Shown here piece by piece: positions 18,442 to 27,524 of a DNA stretch of 64,000 nt. Position 1 is the first letter of the stretch, and each line of letters begins with the position of its first letter. Position numbers and translations under genes: made by a program. The notes beneath the pieces are model-generated. The model was not told the origin of the DNA. It worked only from the letters and a program-made list of their open reading frames with translations, and made no database searches. Origin of the DNA: Melioribacteraceae bacterium (GTDB lineage Bacteria > Bacteroidota > Ignavibacteria > Ignavibacteriales > Melioribacteraceae); NCBI GenBank assembly GCA_024103215.1, contig JAGFIY010000104.1:62001-126000 (forward strand), read 5' to 3'.

Positions 18442-19153
18442 TTCCCAAGCTGTAAAGTTCGAAGTCATTGAAATTTATTGATTCACGCAGACCTAATTTC
18501 CCCATTTTGACCATTTCGAGTAAAGCTATAAAAGTAACTACAATTCTAATTTTTTCCCGCATATCTTTTACTAATTCAAAAAACTTGACACTTTTACCTG
18601 CTTCGATTTTCTCGGATATAAAATCGATTTGCTGTTCAATCGAAACGTTTATTTTTCTTATCTGATGAACATTTCCCTTTGGTCTTTCTTCGAGTACTTT
18701 TCTGAATGCTTTCATCAAATCAAAAAGAGTTATGTTCTTAAGCAGTGCATCAAACTCCGGGGGTGCTTCTTTTTCATCGGCATCATAATAACCTCTAAAC
18801 TGCCTTTTGCGCTGATTTGATTCCATCAGTGCAAGCTCCTCTGTCATTTCTTTGTAACGTTTATATTCAAGAAGAGCCTTTACCAAATCAGCCCGGGGAT
18901 CAATTTCCTCACCTTTATCATCTGTTTCTCTCGGAAGAAGCATTCTCACTTTGATCTGCATCAAGGTAGAAGCCATCAGAATAAAATCACCAGCTGCTTC
19001 AAGGTCGAGTTGTTTAATTAGAGCAACGTAAGAAATGAATTCCTTGGTGATATAAGAAATTGGTATATCGTAAATATCAAGTTCATCCCGCTTAATAAAA
19101 AATAGAAGAAGATCTAGCGGTCCTTCGAATTGTTGTAAACGAATCTTATACAT
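18434..19153 (-). CDS. scpA: Segregation and condensation protein A
   Basis: ScpA is the kleisin that bridges the two Smc heads. The 239-residue protein opens with the diagnostic FEGPLDLLLFFIKRDELDIYDIPI stretch near residue 9 and carries the middle ASTLMQIKVRMLLPRE segment. The C-terminal winged helix (FIALLEMVKMGKLGLRES) binds the Smc cap. It overlaps trpS by one base (TAATG) and scpB by 8 bases, so expression is linked. The smc gene itself is not in this window. Confidence 0.95.
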   Translation of the reverse strand: MYKIRLQQFEGPLDLLLFFIKRDELDIYDIPISYITKEFISYVALIKQLDLEAAGDFILMASTLMQIKVRMLLPRETDDKGEEIDPRADLVKALLEYKRYKEMTEELALMESNQRKRQFRGYYDADEKEAPPEFDALLKNITLFDLMKAFRKVLEERPKGNVHQIRKINVSIEQQIDFISEKIEAGKSVKFFELVKDMREKIRIVVTFIALLEMVKMGKLGLRESINFNDFELYSLGNG

Positions 19154-20133
19154 TAACCTAATTTCATTTTTTCTCTTACCAAATGCATTGTTTCTTCGGC
19201 TTCTTTTTTTGCGCGTTTTTCACCGTCGAGTAATATCTCTTTAACTTCGCTTATGTTTTGCTCGTAATAATTTCTTTTCTCACGAATCGGATCAAGATAG
19301 TTGTTTATTCCTTCAGCACACTTTAATTTGCATTCTACACAGCCAAGTTCACCGGATCTGCATCCTTTTTCAATTTCATCAACTAGTTCAGGATTAAACT
19401 TTTTATGATATGTAAACACGAGACAGACTTCCGGTCTGCCGGGATCGTTTTTTCTAACCTTTAGCGGATCTGTAACTGCTTTTCTAAGTTTTTGGTTGAC
19501 AGTTTCCGAATCGTCAGCTAACAAAATAGTATTGTTCAACGATTTACTCATCTTCGCGCTGCCGTCAAGCCCCGGAAGTCTTGCAAATTTTGTAAGCATT
19601 GGTTCAGGTTCCGGGAAAACCTCGTCGTAAACATTATTAAATCTTCGTCCGATTTCTCTTGCAATTTCGATATGCGGAACTTGATCTTCCCCAACCGGCA
19701 CTGCATTACCACGATAAAGTAAAATATCTGCGGCTTGAAGAACGGGATAACCAAGATGTCCAAAAGTTATGTTCTCAATATGAAGATCCCTTACCTGATC
19801 TTTAACTGTTGGGTTTCTTTCCAATCTAGCAGATGTAATCAACATCGTAAAGATCAGAAACAGTTCAGTGTGTTCTTTGATCTGTGATTGACGAAACATA
19901 GGACTTTTTACCGGATCCAATCCCGCAGCCAGCCAATCTATAAGCATATGAATTGTGTTTTCGTAAACGGAATCGGTTTTTAAATCAGTTGTAAGAACGT
20001 GATAATCTGCAATCAAGTGATAATTTTCGTATTTATCCTGCAGCTCAACCCAATTTTCCAACGCTCCGACGAGATGACCGATATGGAGTTTTCCGGTAGG
20101 ACGCATTCCGCTGAGTATTCTCTTTTTGCTCAT
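19153..20133 (-). CDS. trpS: Tryptophanyl-tRNA synthetase with predicted [4Fe-4S] motif
   Basis: A 326-residue class I synthetase that charges tRNA-Trp. HIGH appears as LHIGH (16-20) and KMSKS at 194-198 (AKMSKS). The anticodon-binding region has four cysteines, Cys237-x20-Cys258-x6-Cys265-x2-Cys268. This closely matches the cluster-binding spacing known from Thermotoga maritima TrpRS (C-x22-C-x6-C-x2-C), so an iron-sulfur cluster is predicted; a further Cys272 lies nearby. The length is normal. It overlaps scpA by one base. Whether the cluster exists in vivo is inference from spacing. Confidence 0.96.
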   Translation of the reverse strand: MSKKRILSGMRPTGKLHIGHLVGALENWVELQDKYENYHLIADYHVLTTDLKTDSVYENTIHMLIDWLAAGLDPVKSPMFRQSQIKEHTELFLIFTMLITSARLERNPTVKDQVRDLHIENITFGHLGYPVLQAADILLYRGNAVPVGEDQVPHIEIAREIGRRFNNVYDEVFPEPEPMLTKFARLPGLDGSAKMSKSLNNTILLADDSETVNQKLRKAVTDPLKVRKNDPGRPEVCLVFTYHKKFNPELVDEIEKGCRSGELGCVECKLKCAEGINNYLDPIREKRNYYEQNISEVKEILLDGEKRAKKEAEETMHLVREKMKLG

Positions 20134-20204
20134 AATTTCCCGATTTTTTCTTCAAAATAAGTTGTAAAGATAATCAATTTATTATTCAGAATGAGCGGTC
20201 AATT

Positions 20205-20701
20205 TTAATGAAACAGAAACGTTTTCCATTCCTTATCAACTCTGCCTGCACTGCTTTTGATGTAGCTAATATGATCGGGTTTAAACGGCTGTGATTTCAT
20301 TTTCATGTTCGCTTCTTCCGGTGTTCTATTACCTTTTTTATTGTTGCATGGCAGACATGCAGCAACAAGATTTTCCCAAGTATCTTCACCGCCCCTGGCT
20401 TTTGGAATTACATGATCAACAGTTAAGGGAAGGTCACCTCTTCCGCAGTAGGCGCATTTATGGTTATCACGTTTCAGAATATTTTTTCGTGTAAGTATAA
20501 TTTTTTTGTAAGGAACACGAATAAATCTGGAAAGTCGAATAACGCTCGGCCAAGGAAATTGACTGCTAACCGAATTTATAAATACATCTTCCCTCTGCGA
20601 TACAAGCTCGGCTTTTTCAAGAAACAGTAATATCAGTGCTTTCTTAACTGTGCATATCGTTAACGGTTCATAGCTTTGATTTAATAGAAGAACCTTTGCA
20701 T
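20205..20701 (-). CDS. HNH endonuclease; start codon out of frame by one base
   Basis: The conserved frame encodes an HNH nuclease of the small chromosomal type. It reads from a KVLLLNQSYEPL start through VIRLSRFIRVPYKK to a zinc-bound HNH core: CAYC, then DHVIPKARGGED, WENLV, CLPC and NNKKGNRTPEEA, ending near KTFLFH. The frame is open from 20780 down to its TAA at 20205, but it contains no ATG, GTG or TTG before the last 30 or so residues. The ATG at 20699-20701 lies exactly where the family begins, but one base out of frame: adding one A to the AAA run at 20695-20697 would give Met-Gln-Lys-Val-Leu-Leu-Leu. An indel, a sequencing error, frameshifting or a rare start (TTA or ATT) are the options. 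Its cellular role is unknown. Confidence 0.75.
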
Positions 20702-20754
20702 TTAACTTCCCGTTTCGATGAATATGATTCCCGAAGACTTCCTCCGAATGTATA

Positions 20755-21852
20755 TTATATTTTTGAAATAATTCCGCCTGCTAAAACATAACCGTTTTCG
20801 TCGTAAAGAACCATCGACTGCCCTGGTGTTATCGCGCTTTTGGGTTCAGAAAAAGAAATTCTAATTGAGTTTTCATCCGCAGATTTTATCACCGCAAAAC
20901 TTCCTTTATCCGAATAACGTATTTTTGCGGTTACAACATCACCGGAAATTAATTTATTTACAGAAACATAATTTATATCCTCGGCGAGAAGCTCGGTTTC
21001 AAGCAAGTCTTCTTTATCACCGAGAATAATATTGTTGTTCTCGATATCAATTTTTTTCACATAAGTAGGATGTCCCAACGCAACTCCTAAACCTCGTCTC
21101 TGTCCAACAGTATAGAATGGAATACCTTTGTGAGTACCTACCTTTTCACCCTTATAAATAAAATCACCGGACTCAATCCCCTCGATTTGCTCTGGAATTC
21201 TCTCGCGTAAAAACCTTTCGTAATTATTATCAGCAACAAAACAAATTTCTTGACTGTCGGGTTTGTTAGCAGTTTTCAATCCAAATTCTTCTGCCAATTT
21301 TCGCACTTCATCTTTTTTAAACTTTCCGAGCGGTAACAATGTCCGGCTCAAACTTTCTTGCGTCAAACCCCATAAGGCATATGTTTGATCTTTTCTGTTA
21401 TCGGAAGAATTTTTTATTCTGAATCTTTTCATCTTTTCATCGTAGTCAATTGATGCATAATGTCCGGTAGCGATATATTTTGCATCAAGATCATCGGCTT
21501 TCATTAAAAGCTCTTCCCACTTTATTTCGCGGTTGCAGACAACACACGGATTTGGTGTTCTGCCGCTAAGATACTCATCAATAAAATTATCAATTACAGC
21601 TTTCTCAAACGATTTTGTAAAATCAACTGTATAATGAGGAAAATCAAGCAAATTTGCTACATTTTTTGCATCAAATATCGCATCAAGCGAACAACAGCCT
21701 GACTCATGCTTGGGTGCGCCGCCAACCTCCATGAATCCCCAAGTTTTCATCGTTATTCCGATAACATCGAATCCTTCTTTTTTTAGTAATGCGGCTGCAA
21801 CGGAAGAATCCACTCCACCGCTCATTGCCACAATAACTCTATTTTCGTTCAA
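20755..21852 (-). CDS. mnmA: tRNA-specific 2-thiouridylase
   Basis: A 365-residue enzyme that puts sulfur on U34 of tRNA-Lys, -Glu and -Gln using ATP and a persulfide relay. The PP-loop SGGVDSS lies at 11-17. The two catalytic cysteines are Cys103 in PNPCVVC and Cys204 in SQEICFV. The C-terminal beta-barrel ends with SPGQ-type residues (ITPGQSMVLYD). An extra CC pair sits at 53-54 after the P-loop. The start is TTG, with AAGGAC five bases upstream. Its 3' end is 50 bases from the family-conserved start of the HNH gene. Confidence 0.96.
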   Translation of the reverse strand: MNENRVIVAMSGGVDSSVAAALLKKEGFDVIGITMKTWGFMEVGGAPKHESGCCSLDAIFDAKNVANLLDFPHYTVDFTKSFEKAVIDNFIDEYLSGRTPNPCVVCNREIKWEELLMKADDLDAKYIATGHYASIDYDEKMKRFRIKNSSDNRKDQTYALWGLTQESLSRTLLPLGKFKKDEVRKLAEEFGLKTANKPDSQEICFVADNNYERFLRERIPEQIEGIESGDFIYKGEKVGTHKGIPFYTVGQRRGLGVALGHPTYVKKIDIENNNIILGDKEDLLETELLAEDINYVSVNKLISGDVVTAKIRYSDKGSFAVIKSADENSIRISFSEPKSAITPGQSMVLYDENGYVLAGGIISKI

Positions 21853-21934
21853 ATCAAGTCCTTTCGTCCTTTTTAAACATAAAATTTAATGAAAATAGGT
21901 CCAATTTTCTATGTAGAAAGAGAGAAGCAGCAGA

Positions 21935-22324
21935 TTAGTTACTTTTGGTGCCGTTTGAATAAATTATTGCAAAACATGTAACATAATTTTCCGAATGGCT
22001 CATAGTGATTTTGAGAGATTTTTCTTTACCTAAAAATTCACTCATATTTCCGCGCAAATTTACTTTTGGGAGACCGTTTTTTTCGTTTACAATATCAATA
22101 TCTTTCCATCTAAAACCTTTACTCCAGCCCGTAGCAAGAGATTTTGCAATAGCTTCTTTTGCGGCAAACCGTGCTGCAAGATGCTGAAACTTATTCTTTT
22201 TGCTTAAACAATAATTTAGTTCATTCTCTGTAAAAATTTTGTTGAGAAAAAGATCCCCGAATTTTTCAACGCTTTTCTTAATCCTCTCAATTTCAATTAT
22301 GTCGATACCAATTCCAAATATCAT
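21935..22324 (-). CDS. acpS: Holo-[acyl-carrier-protein] synthase
   Basis: A 129-residue AcpS-type phosphopantetheinyl transferase that moves 4'-phosphopantetheine from CoA to a serine of ACP. Conserved features are GIGIDIIEIERIKK at the start (Asp at 8), the F-A-A-K-E-A motif in AARFAAKEAIAKSL with the metal Glu, and the SHSENYVTCFAI strand near the end. The first codon abuts the ggt stop. An 82-base gap follows before mnmA, with no convincing terminator in it. Length and motifs are standard. Confidence 0.95.
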   Translation of the reverse strand: MIFGIGIDIIEIERIKKSVEKFGDLFLNKIFTENELNYCLSKKNKFQHLAARFAAKEAIAKSLATGWSKGFRWKDIDIVNEKNGLPKVNLRGNMSEFLGKEKSLKITMSHSENYVTCFAIIYSNGTKSN

Positions 22325-24013
22325 TTAATATCCTATTGCTGATCCAAATCCTCTTTTATCCGAAGCACCAAAATACACATTTTGCTCCTGATCAACAAAA
22401 ATTGCCTGCACTCTCCCCACAATTCTTTTATTACCAATTATGTGTTTTCTTTTAATTAGATTAGAGATTACATCATCCGAAAGACCGAAATTTTCATAAT
22501 CAAGTCGATCCGGTCTCCATTGATGATGAATTCTCGGAACATCAACAGCTTGTTTGATGTCCATTCCGAAATGAAGCACATTTATTAAAACTTGAATAAC
22601 GGATGTTATGATTGTTGATCCGCCAGGCGCACCTAAAATTAAAATCGGTTGATCGTTTTTTAATACAATTGTAGGGCTCATCGAACTAAGCATCCTTTTC
22701 CTGGGTTCAATTTTATTAGCTTCACTCCCAATTAAGCCAAACTGATTAGGTTCCCCGGGTTTTGAACTAAAATCATCCATTTCATTATTAAACAAAAAGC
22801 CAGCACCTTCGCAGACAATTTTGCTTCCGTATGCAGAATTAATTGTTGTAGTAACGCTTACAGCATTGCCTTCCGAATCGATAACACTGTAATGGGTTGT
22901 TTCGTGAGATTCTATTTGATTAAAGTCTCCGGGATAAATTGTTTCAGCAGAAGCTGCAGTATCAGAAATTTCGTTAAAAATAATCTTTGAATATTCTTTT
23001 GAAATTAAAACATCGACCGGCACTTGATAATATTCCGGATCACCAATATGCTTCGAGCGGTCTGCAAATATTCGTTTGAAAATCTCCGATAAATAATGAA
23101 TGTAATTTGAACTTCCCCATTGCTGTTTTGCGAAATCAAAATTCTCAAAAATATTCAACGATTGAATTACAGCAATTCCGCCAGATGATGGTGGGGGCAT
23201 CCCGATTATTTCATAATCATTAAAACTTCCTTTCAATACTTTTCGCTCGATCACAGAATAATTTTCCAAATCTCCATGTGTAATTATTCCGCCCAACTTA
23301 TGCGACATGGTTACAATTTTATCAGCCGTTTCACCTCTATAAAATCCCTCCGGACCATTTATCTTTATCAACTCTAATGTGGATGCCAAATCTTTTTGAA
23401 CCAACAAATCACCGTTTTTATATTTGCTGCCGTTATTCGTAAATATTTTTTTGGATGATTCGTACTTACAAAATTCATCATAAAAACTATTTAACAATTC
23501 AGCCTGGTAAAACTCCAATTCGAATCCGTTCCTTGCCAATGCGATCGCGGGTAAAATAACCTCCTCAAAACTAAGTTTACCGTACTTTTGATGTGCGTAG
23601 TGAAGTCCTGCAACAGAACCGGGAATTCCAATAGAAATTATTCCTTCTCTGCTGAGTGAAGGAAGATACTCTCCGTTTTCATTCAAATACATTTCGGGAT
23701 GAGCGAATTCCGGAGCCGTTTCCCTAAAATCTACCGAGGTGTTTGTCCCATCGCTGTGGTGCAAAATCATAAAACCGCCGCCACCTATATTACCCGCATA
23801 AGGATAAACAACCGCGAGTGCAAAGCCCACACCAACTGCTGCGTCAACGGCATTACCGCCTTTTTTTAGAATGCTTATTCCAACTTCTGAAGCAAGCCGA
23901 TGAGCTGACACAACCATTCCGTTTTTACCGGAAACCGGATAGTCTGCTGTTAATGAAACATGTGTGAATATAAATATGAAGAAAAGATAACTAGAAAATG
24001 TTCGCATCGACAT
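22325..24013 (-). CDS. ggt: Gamma-glutamyltransferase
   Basis: A 562-residue periplasmic Ntn-hydrolase that hydrolyses or transfers the gamma-glutamyl group of glutathione and similar compounds. A signal peptide covers about 1-23. The precursor cleaves itself in front of Thr372 in ETTHYSV, which becomes the nucleophile. Downstream residues that hold the substrate are present: NSAYGSK, NNEMDDF, a LSSMSPT segment and the oxyanion GAPGGS. GGGGA precedes the ATG at 24013. The gene starts inside the end of the MCE gene (23-base overlap). Confidence 0.94.
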   Translation of the reverse strand: MSMRTFSSYLFFIFIFTHVSLTADYPVSGKNGMVVSAHRLASEVGISILKKGGNAVDAAVGVGFALAVVYPYAGNIGGGGFMILHHSDGTNTSVDFRETAPEFAHPEMYLNENGEYLPSLSREGIISIGIPGSVAGLHYAHQKYGKLSFEEVILPAIALARNGFELEFYQAELLNSFYDEFCKYESSKKIFTNNGSKYKNGDLLVQKDLASTLELIKINGPEGFYRGETADKIVTMSHKLGGIITHGDLENYSVIERKVLKGSFNDYEIIGMPPPSSGGIAVIQSLNIFENFDFAKQQWGSSNYIHYLSEIFKRIFADRSKHIGDPEYYQVPVDVLISKEYSKIIFNEISDTAASAETIYPGDFNQIESHETTHYSVIDSEGNAVSVTTTINSAYGSKIVCEGAGFLFNNEMDDFSSKPGEPNQFGLIGSEANKIEPRKRMLSSMSPTIVLKNDQPILILGAPGGSTIITSVIQVLINVLHFGMDIKQAVDVPRIHHQWRPDRLDYENFGLSDDVISNLIKRKHIIGNKRIVGRVQAIFVDQEQNVYFGASDKRGFGSAIGY

Positions 24014-24899
24014 TTAAACCGTCCCCCTTTAGCTGCTCGAGAACGATTTTCATTAAAGAATTTGTTTGATCGAGCATTTTTTTCAGATCTACTAAAAGTG
24101 AATCTTTATAAAGAATTTTTCCGAGGTTATTATTTGATGATTTAGTTTCGGTAATAAGATCATCGGCATTTTTTATTAATGCGTCAAGATTGAATGTTGC
24201 GTTGTTAATCGAAATGAACAATGAATCTATTTGATCCCTGTTTTGTTCGATCAAATCGGCAGCGGAAGTTGATAATCTGTTTCCATTTTTAATAAGATCA
24301 CTCAATTCATCCTTATTCTCCGAAATTAGTCCATTTAGATTCGAAACCAGATTTGATACTTGGATTAAATTATCGTTTATATTTTCACCAAGTGTGCCGT
24401 CGGCGAGCAATGTATTTACTCCTTCCAGTGCAGCTTTAACCTCTTTAACCACACTAACTAAATCTGCTTCAACATTGTGAAATAAACTCATCACACTGGT
24501 TATATCACCATAAAAATAACCTTTTTGAATTTTTGAGTAATCAAGAGTTTGAGTTGCAATACCGGGAGAAATTTCAATTTTTTTACCTCCCATTAAATCG
24601 AGCATTGTGATTGAAAATAGTGCGTCGGATTTTAGTTCAATGTTTTCGTCGATACTGATTGATACTAAAACACCGCTTTCACTGATTGTTAGATCCTCAA
24701 CATGACCGCTTCTAACTCCGTACACGGTCACAAGATCGCCTATCTCTAAACCGGGGACTTGGGGGAATTCAATTTTTACAAGCTGTTTATCGGAAAATAC
24801 TGAAATATTTTTTGCCCACATTAAAACGAGGACAAAAACAATTATGCCTGCTAAAACAGTAATCCCAACCTTAATTTCAGTTTTCTTTTGTTCTTCCAT
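23991..24899 (-). CDS. MlaD/MCE family protein
   Basis: A 302-residue protein with one N-terminal membrane helix (about 11-30), one MCE domain (about 38-115, PQVPGLEIGDLVTVYGVRSG) and a long helical C-terminus (about 130-300). MCE proteins such as MlaD form hexameric rings that carry lipids between membranes with an MlaE/MlaF ABC transporter. No MlaE or MlaF gene is in this window, so its partner must be elsewhere. The gene overlaps both the small membrane-protein gene upstream and ggt downstream by 23 bases. The substrate is unknown. Confidence 0.85.
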   Translation of the reverse strand: MEEQKKTEIKVGITVLAGIIVFVLVLMWAKNISVFSDKQLVKIEFPQVPGLEIGDLVTVYGVRSGHVEDLTISESGVLVSISIDENIELKSDALFSITMLDLMGGKKIEISPGIATQTLDYSKIQKGYFYGDITSVMSLFHNVEADLVSVVKEVKAALEGVNTLLADGTLGENINDNLIQVSNLVSNLNGLISENKDELSDLIKNGNRLSTSAADLIEQNRDQIDSLFISINNATFNLDALIKNADDLITETKSSNNNLGKILYKDSLLVDLKKMLDQTNSLMKIVLEQLKGDGLNVDANIF

Positions 24900-25248
24900 A
24901 GTTTTTAAATTTCTTTTTTATTTCTAAAAAATCGGCACTGTCGAGAGATATATCAGATAACTTTTGTTTCACGAATTCGATCATCTCATCTTTGCCGGAT
25001 CTAACTGCTTTCAATTCATTCTCGGAAAGTTCTCCTAAATAATCACCCACATATATCTTTACCGAATCCAAATATTCGCTTTCGATAATTCTTAATTTTT
25101 GATCTTCAAGATAATCATTAAATTCTTCTTCAAACTTGATTATCGCTCTATCCGCAACTTGTTTACCGTACCTACCGCCAACGTAATAAGCAATACCTAT
25201 AAAAACCGGAATTAGCAGAATAAATTTTAAAAGGCATCCTCTTTTCAT
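24877..25248 (-). CDS. Small single-pass membrane protein
   Basis: A 123-residue protein that I do not recognise. It has one hydrophobic segment (about 7-25, LLKFILLIPVFIGIAYYVGG) and a charged, helical remainder with possible coiled-coil character. It overlaps the MCE gene by 23 bases and the CNNM gene by 4 bases, so it is made from the same transcript. A role beside the MCE protein is possible but rests on position alone. Confidence 0.65.
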   Translation of the reverse strand: MKRGCLLKFILLIPVFIGIAYYVGGRYGKQVADRAIIKFEEEFNDYLEDQKLRIIESEYLDSVKIYVGDYLGELSENELKAVRSGKDEMIEFVKQKLSDISLDSADFLEIKKKFKNYGRTKEN

Positions 25249-26534
25249 TCCCCGTCCGGTTGATCAATAATATCAATCTGAACAGAATATATTCTTTTAT
25301 TTTCCAATTTCTTCACTGTGAATCTAAATCTATCAAAAACAAAGTTATAATTCTCTTCCGGAATTGTACCCGCTTGATTAAAGATAAATCCACCAATAGT
25401 TTCATAATCGTCGTTTTCTGATGAGAGGTCGGTCTCAAGAAGTTCGTTAATTTCATCTATATCAACTTTTCCTAACACGATATAAGATCTTTCAGAAAGT
25501 TTAACGATTGGGGTTTCTTCTTTATCATATTCATCAACAATTTCTCCCACGATTTCTTCAAGTATATCTTCCAGAGATATAAGACCTGAAGTACCACCAT
25601 ATTCATCCACAACGATACCCATATGAAGTTTTTTGCTCTGGAACTCCTGCATCAATTCACTTATAAGTTTTGTTTCAGGAACAAACATTGCATTTCTCGC
25701 AAGAGAAACCAACGTAAAGTTTTGAACTTGATCTTTTTCCCTTAAAAATTTCAGCAGATCTTTTGCATAAATTATTCCCTTAATATTATCGAGATTATCT
25801 TCATACAGAGGGAGTCGACTATGACCTGAATCAGTTATGATTTTCATCACCCCTTCAAGTGAAGTATCGACAGAAACGGCTGTAATATCAACCCGGGGCG
25901 TCATCACTTCGCGTGCCATCACTTCCCTAAACGAAACGAGTCCGTGAATCAGTTCTTGTTCATCTTCAACTATAGTCCCTTTTGCGGCACTAATATCAGC
26001 TAATTCACTCAATTCAGAGTTTAAAATTGCAGTTTTACGTGCATCTGGTTTTATTTTTGAAAAAACAATTCTTATCAAATCCGAAAGCACTTTTGCTATT
26101 GGGTAAATTAAAATACTGACCCAATAAAGTGGAATAGAAATGATTTTTGCAAATTGAACCGGATAACGGGAAGCATAAATTTTCGGGGTGATTTCGCCGA
26201 AGATAAGAATTAAAATGGTCAGAATAATAATTTGCAGCATGAGCATTAGGTCAATAGCTATATCATTAGCAAACGCTATTTCGATGGCTAAGGTTACCGC
26301 TACAATTGAAGCTGCGACATTTACAACCGTGTTGCCCAGTAATATAGTTACGAGTAATCTTCGGGGGTGCTCTAACAATAGGTGAATGTATCTACCCACC
26401 AAATTACTAGAATTTATTTCCTTAAGTCGTTTTTTTTCGAGAGAAAATAAAGCTACTTCCGAACCGGAAAAGAATGCAGATGAAAAAAGTAATACAAATA
26501 ACAGAATAAGTTTTGAATACGACTCAGTTTCCAA
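25245..26534 (-). CDS. CNNM/CorC family transporter (hemolysin C-like)
   Basis: A 429-residue inner-membrane protein. The DUF21/CNNM membrane domain covers about 1-180 with SAFFSGSEVALFSL near the start and several hydrophobic helices. A pair of CBS domains follows (about 200-320, VMTPRVDITAV and DEYGGTSGLISLEDI), then a C-terminal CorC_HlyC domain (about 335-425, DEINELLETDL). Relatives export Mg2+ or Co2+; the GldE gliding protein of Bacteroidota also has this layout. No gliding genes are nearby, so ion transport is the plainer reading. Confidence 0.88.
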   Translation of the reverse strand: METESYSKLILLFVLLFSSAFFSGSEVALFSLEKKRLKEINSSNLVGRYIHLLLEHPRRLLVTILLGNTVVNVAASIVAVTLAIEIAFANDIAIDLMLMLQIIILTILILIFGEITPKIYASRYPVQFAKIISIPLYWVSILIYPIAKVLSDLIRIVFSKIKPDARKTAILNSELSELADISAAKGTIVEDEQELIHGLVSFREVMAREVMTPRVDITAVSVDTSLEGVMKIITDSGHSRLPLYEDNLDNIKGIIYAKDLLKFLREKDQVQNFTLVSLARNAMFVPETKLISELMQEFQSKKLHMGIVVDEYGGTSGLISLEDILEEIVGEIVDEYDKEETPIVKLSERSYIVLGKVDIDEINELLETDLSSENDDYETIGGFIFNQAGTIPEENYNFVFDRFRFTVKKLENKRIYSVQIDIIDQPDGE

Positions 26535-26568
26535 AAATTAGTTAATCCCTTGTTGTTTACAATATCAT

Positions 26569-26985
26569 TTAAAACGGAAGATCATCGTCCGTAACCCCAG
26601 ATGATTCCGAGCTTGTTTTAGCATCAGAAAATTCAGATTGTTCCGAACTATCAGTTTTAGTGTCAAGTAATATAATCTTTTCCGAAACAATTTCTGTAAC
26701 ATATCTTGTGTTACCTTCTTTATCTTGATACGATCTTTTTGAAAGTCGTCCTTCTACATAAACTTTTTTCCCTTTTTTGAGGCCCTCTTTGAAATAATCG
26801 CTAAGCCCAAAAGAAACCACATTATGCCAAGTCGTTTCGTTTACCCAATTATCTTCCTTTCCTTTGTAGCTGTGTTGAGTTGCAACAGAATAAGAACTAA
26901 CCGAAACGTTGTTGTTTGTGAATCTGTGTTCAGCATCTTGACCGAGATTTCCGATGATCATTATTTTATTCAACGTGAAAGCCAT
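26569..26985 (-). CDS. ssb: Single-stranded DNA-binding protein
   Basis: A 138-residue SSB. The OB fold spans about 4-105 (MAFTLNKIMIIGNLGQDAE, TTWHNVV, KKGKKVYVEGRLSKRSY). A Ser/Asp-rich linker leads to the acidic tip DDDLPF, the docking site for repair and replication proteins. AGGAGG precedes the ATG. It has its own 78-base leader downstream of the SPOR gene. Whether this is the main or an accessory copy cannot be told here. No LexA-box-like palindrome of the kind found before lexA is visible upstream. Confidence 0.95.
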   Translation of the reverse strand: MAFTLNKIMIIGNLGQDAEHRFTNNNVSVSSYSVATQHSYKGKEDNWVNETTWHNVVSFGLSDYFKEGLKKGKKVYVEGRLSKRSYQDKEGNTRYVTEIVSEKIILLDTKTDSSEQSEFSDAKTSSESSGVTDDDLPF

Positions 26986-27063
26986 GTTTTCCTCCTAATT
27001 TTTAATTGGATGATAATTACAACTTTAAAATAATAAATAAATTTAAATAAGCAAGACACTTAA

Positions 27064-27489
27064 CTATTCAACGGTAATAATAAAGGCATCTCTGAAAGCA
27101 TCATTTTGCCAGAGAAGATTTCTTACTTTTTCTGCTTCGGTTCTGGTCGTAAACGGAGGAAGTTGAACAACATATAATCTTACTGTTGTGCTGAACGAAA
27201 TACTCATCTTCCAATCTGTTTTCGTTTGATTTTCAAGAACGAATCTTTTGGCTCTTTCTTCAGAACTAAAAGCACCAACTTGAACAATAAAATTTCCCGT
27301 TGATTTTCCCATCTCATCCGTATCAGAATCCTGGCCTTCATCTACTGTTTCAATTTCATAATTCGAGATATCGTCAAACACATAAATATCTTGTTTACTG
27401 CTATCCTCAGTTGTACTTTCCTCAGAGGATGAACAACTTATTGCTGTAATCATCAGAAATAAGAGAAGTGTTATTGTGCTGTTTTTCAT
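27064..27489 (-). CDS. SPOR-domain lipoprotein
   Basis: A 141-residue protein with a lipoprotein signal (MKNSTITLLLFLMITAISC) and a C-terminal SPOR domain (about 70-140, FIVQVGAFSSEERAKRF, ending in two strand-helix halves). SPOR domains bind glycan strands lacking stem peptides, often at the division septum. I placed the start at the ATG that opens the signal peptide. An in-frame TTG 13 codons earlier would run through the terminator hairpin of the SGNH gene and is rejected. The ATG lies only three bases after that terminator's U-run, and no Shine-Dalgarno is visible. Confidence 0.82.
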   Translation of the reverse strand: MKNSTITLLLFLMITAISCSSSEESTTEDSSKQDIYVFDDISNYEIETVDEGQDSDTDEMGKSTGNFIVQVGAFSSEERAKRFVLENQTKTDWKMSISFSTTVRLYVVQLPPFTTRTEAEKVRNLLWQNDAFRDAFIITVE

Positions 27490-27492
27490 AGT

Positions 27493-27519
27493 AAAAAAAG
27501 GGGATGCAGAGCACCCCCT
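27493..27519 (-). terminator. Rho-independent terminator after the SGNH gene
   Basis: On the minus strand AGGGGGTGC and GCATCCCCT pair over nine positions (one G-T) around a three-base loop and are followed by seven T residues. It begins a few bases after the SGNH stop codon and closes the fadL-SGNH unit. Confidence 0.85.
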
Positions 27520-27524
27520 ATTAG

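Noticed and set aside
20205-20701. HNH nuclease as a defence or homing element
   Set aside because: The small protein with CxxC pairs and the KVLLLNQ start matches a common chromosomal family. There is no repeat, intron or defence gene around it.
21853-21934. Terminator in the acpS-mnmA gap
   Set aside because: Only a five-pair AT-rich stem (TTTCT/AGAAA) is present, and no T-run directly follows it.
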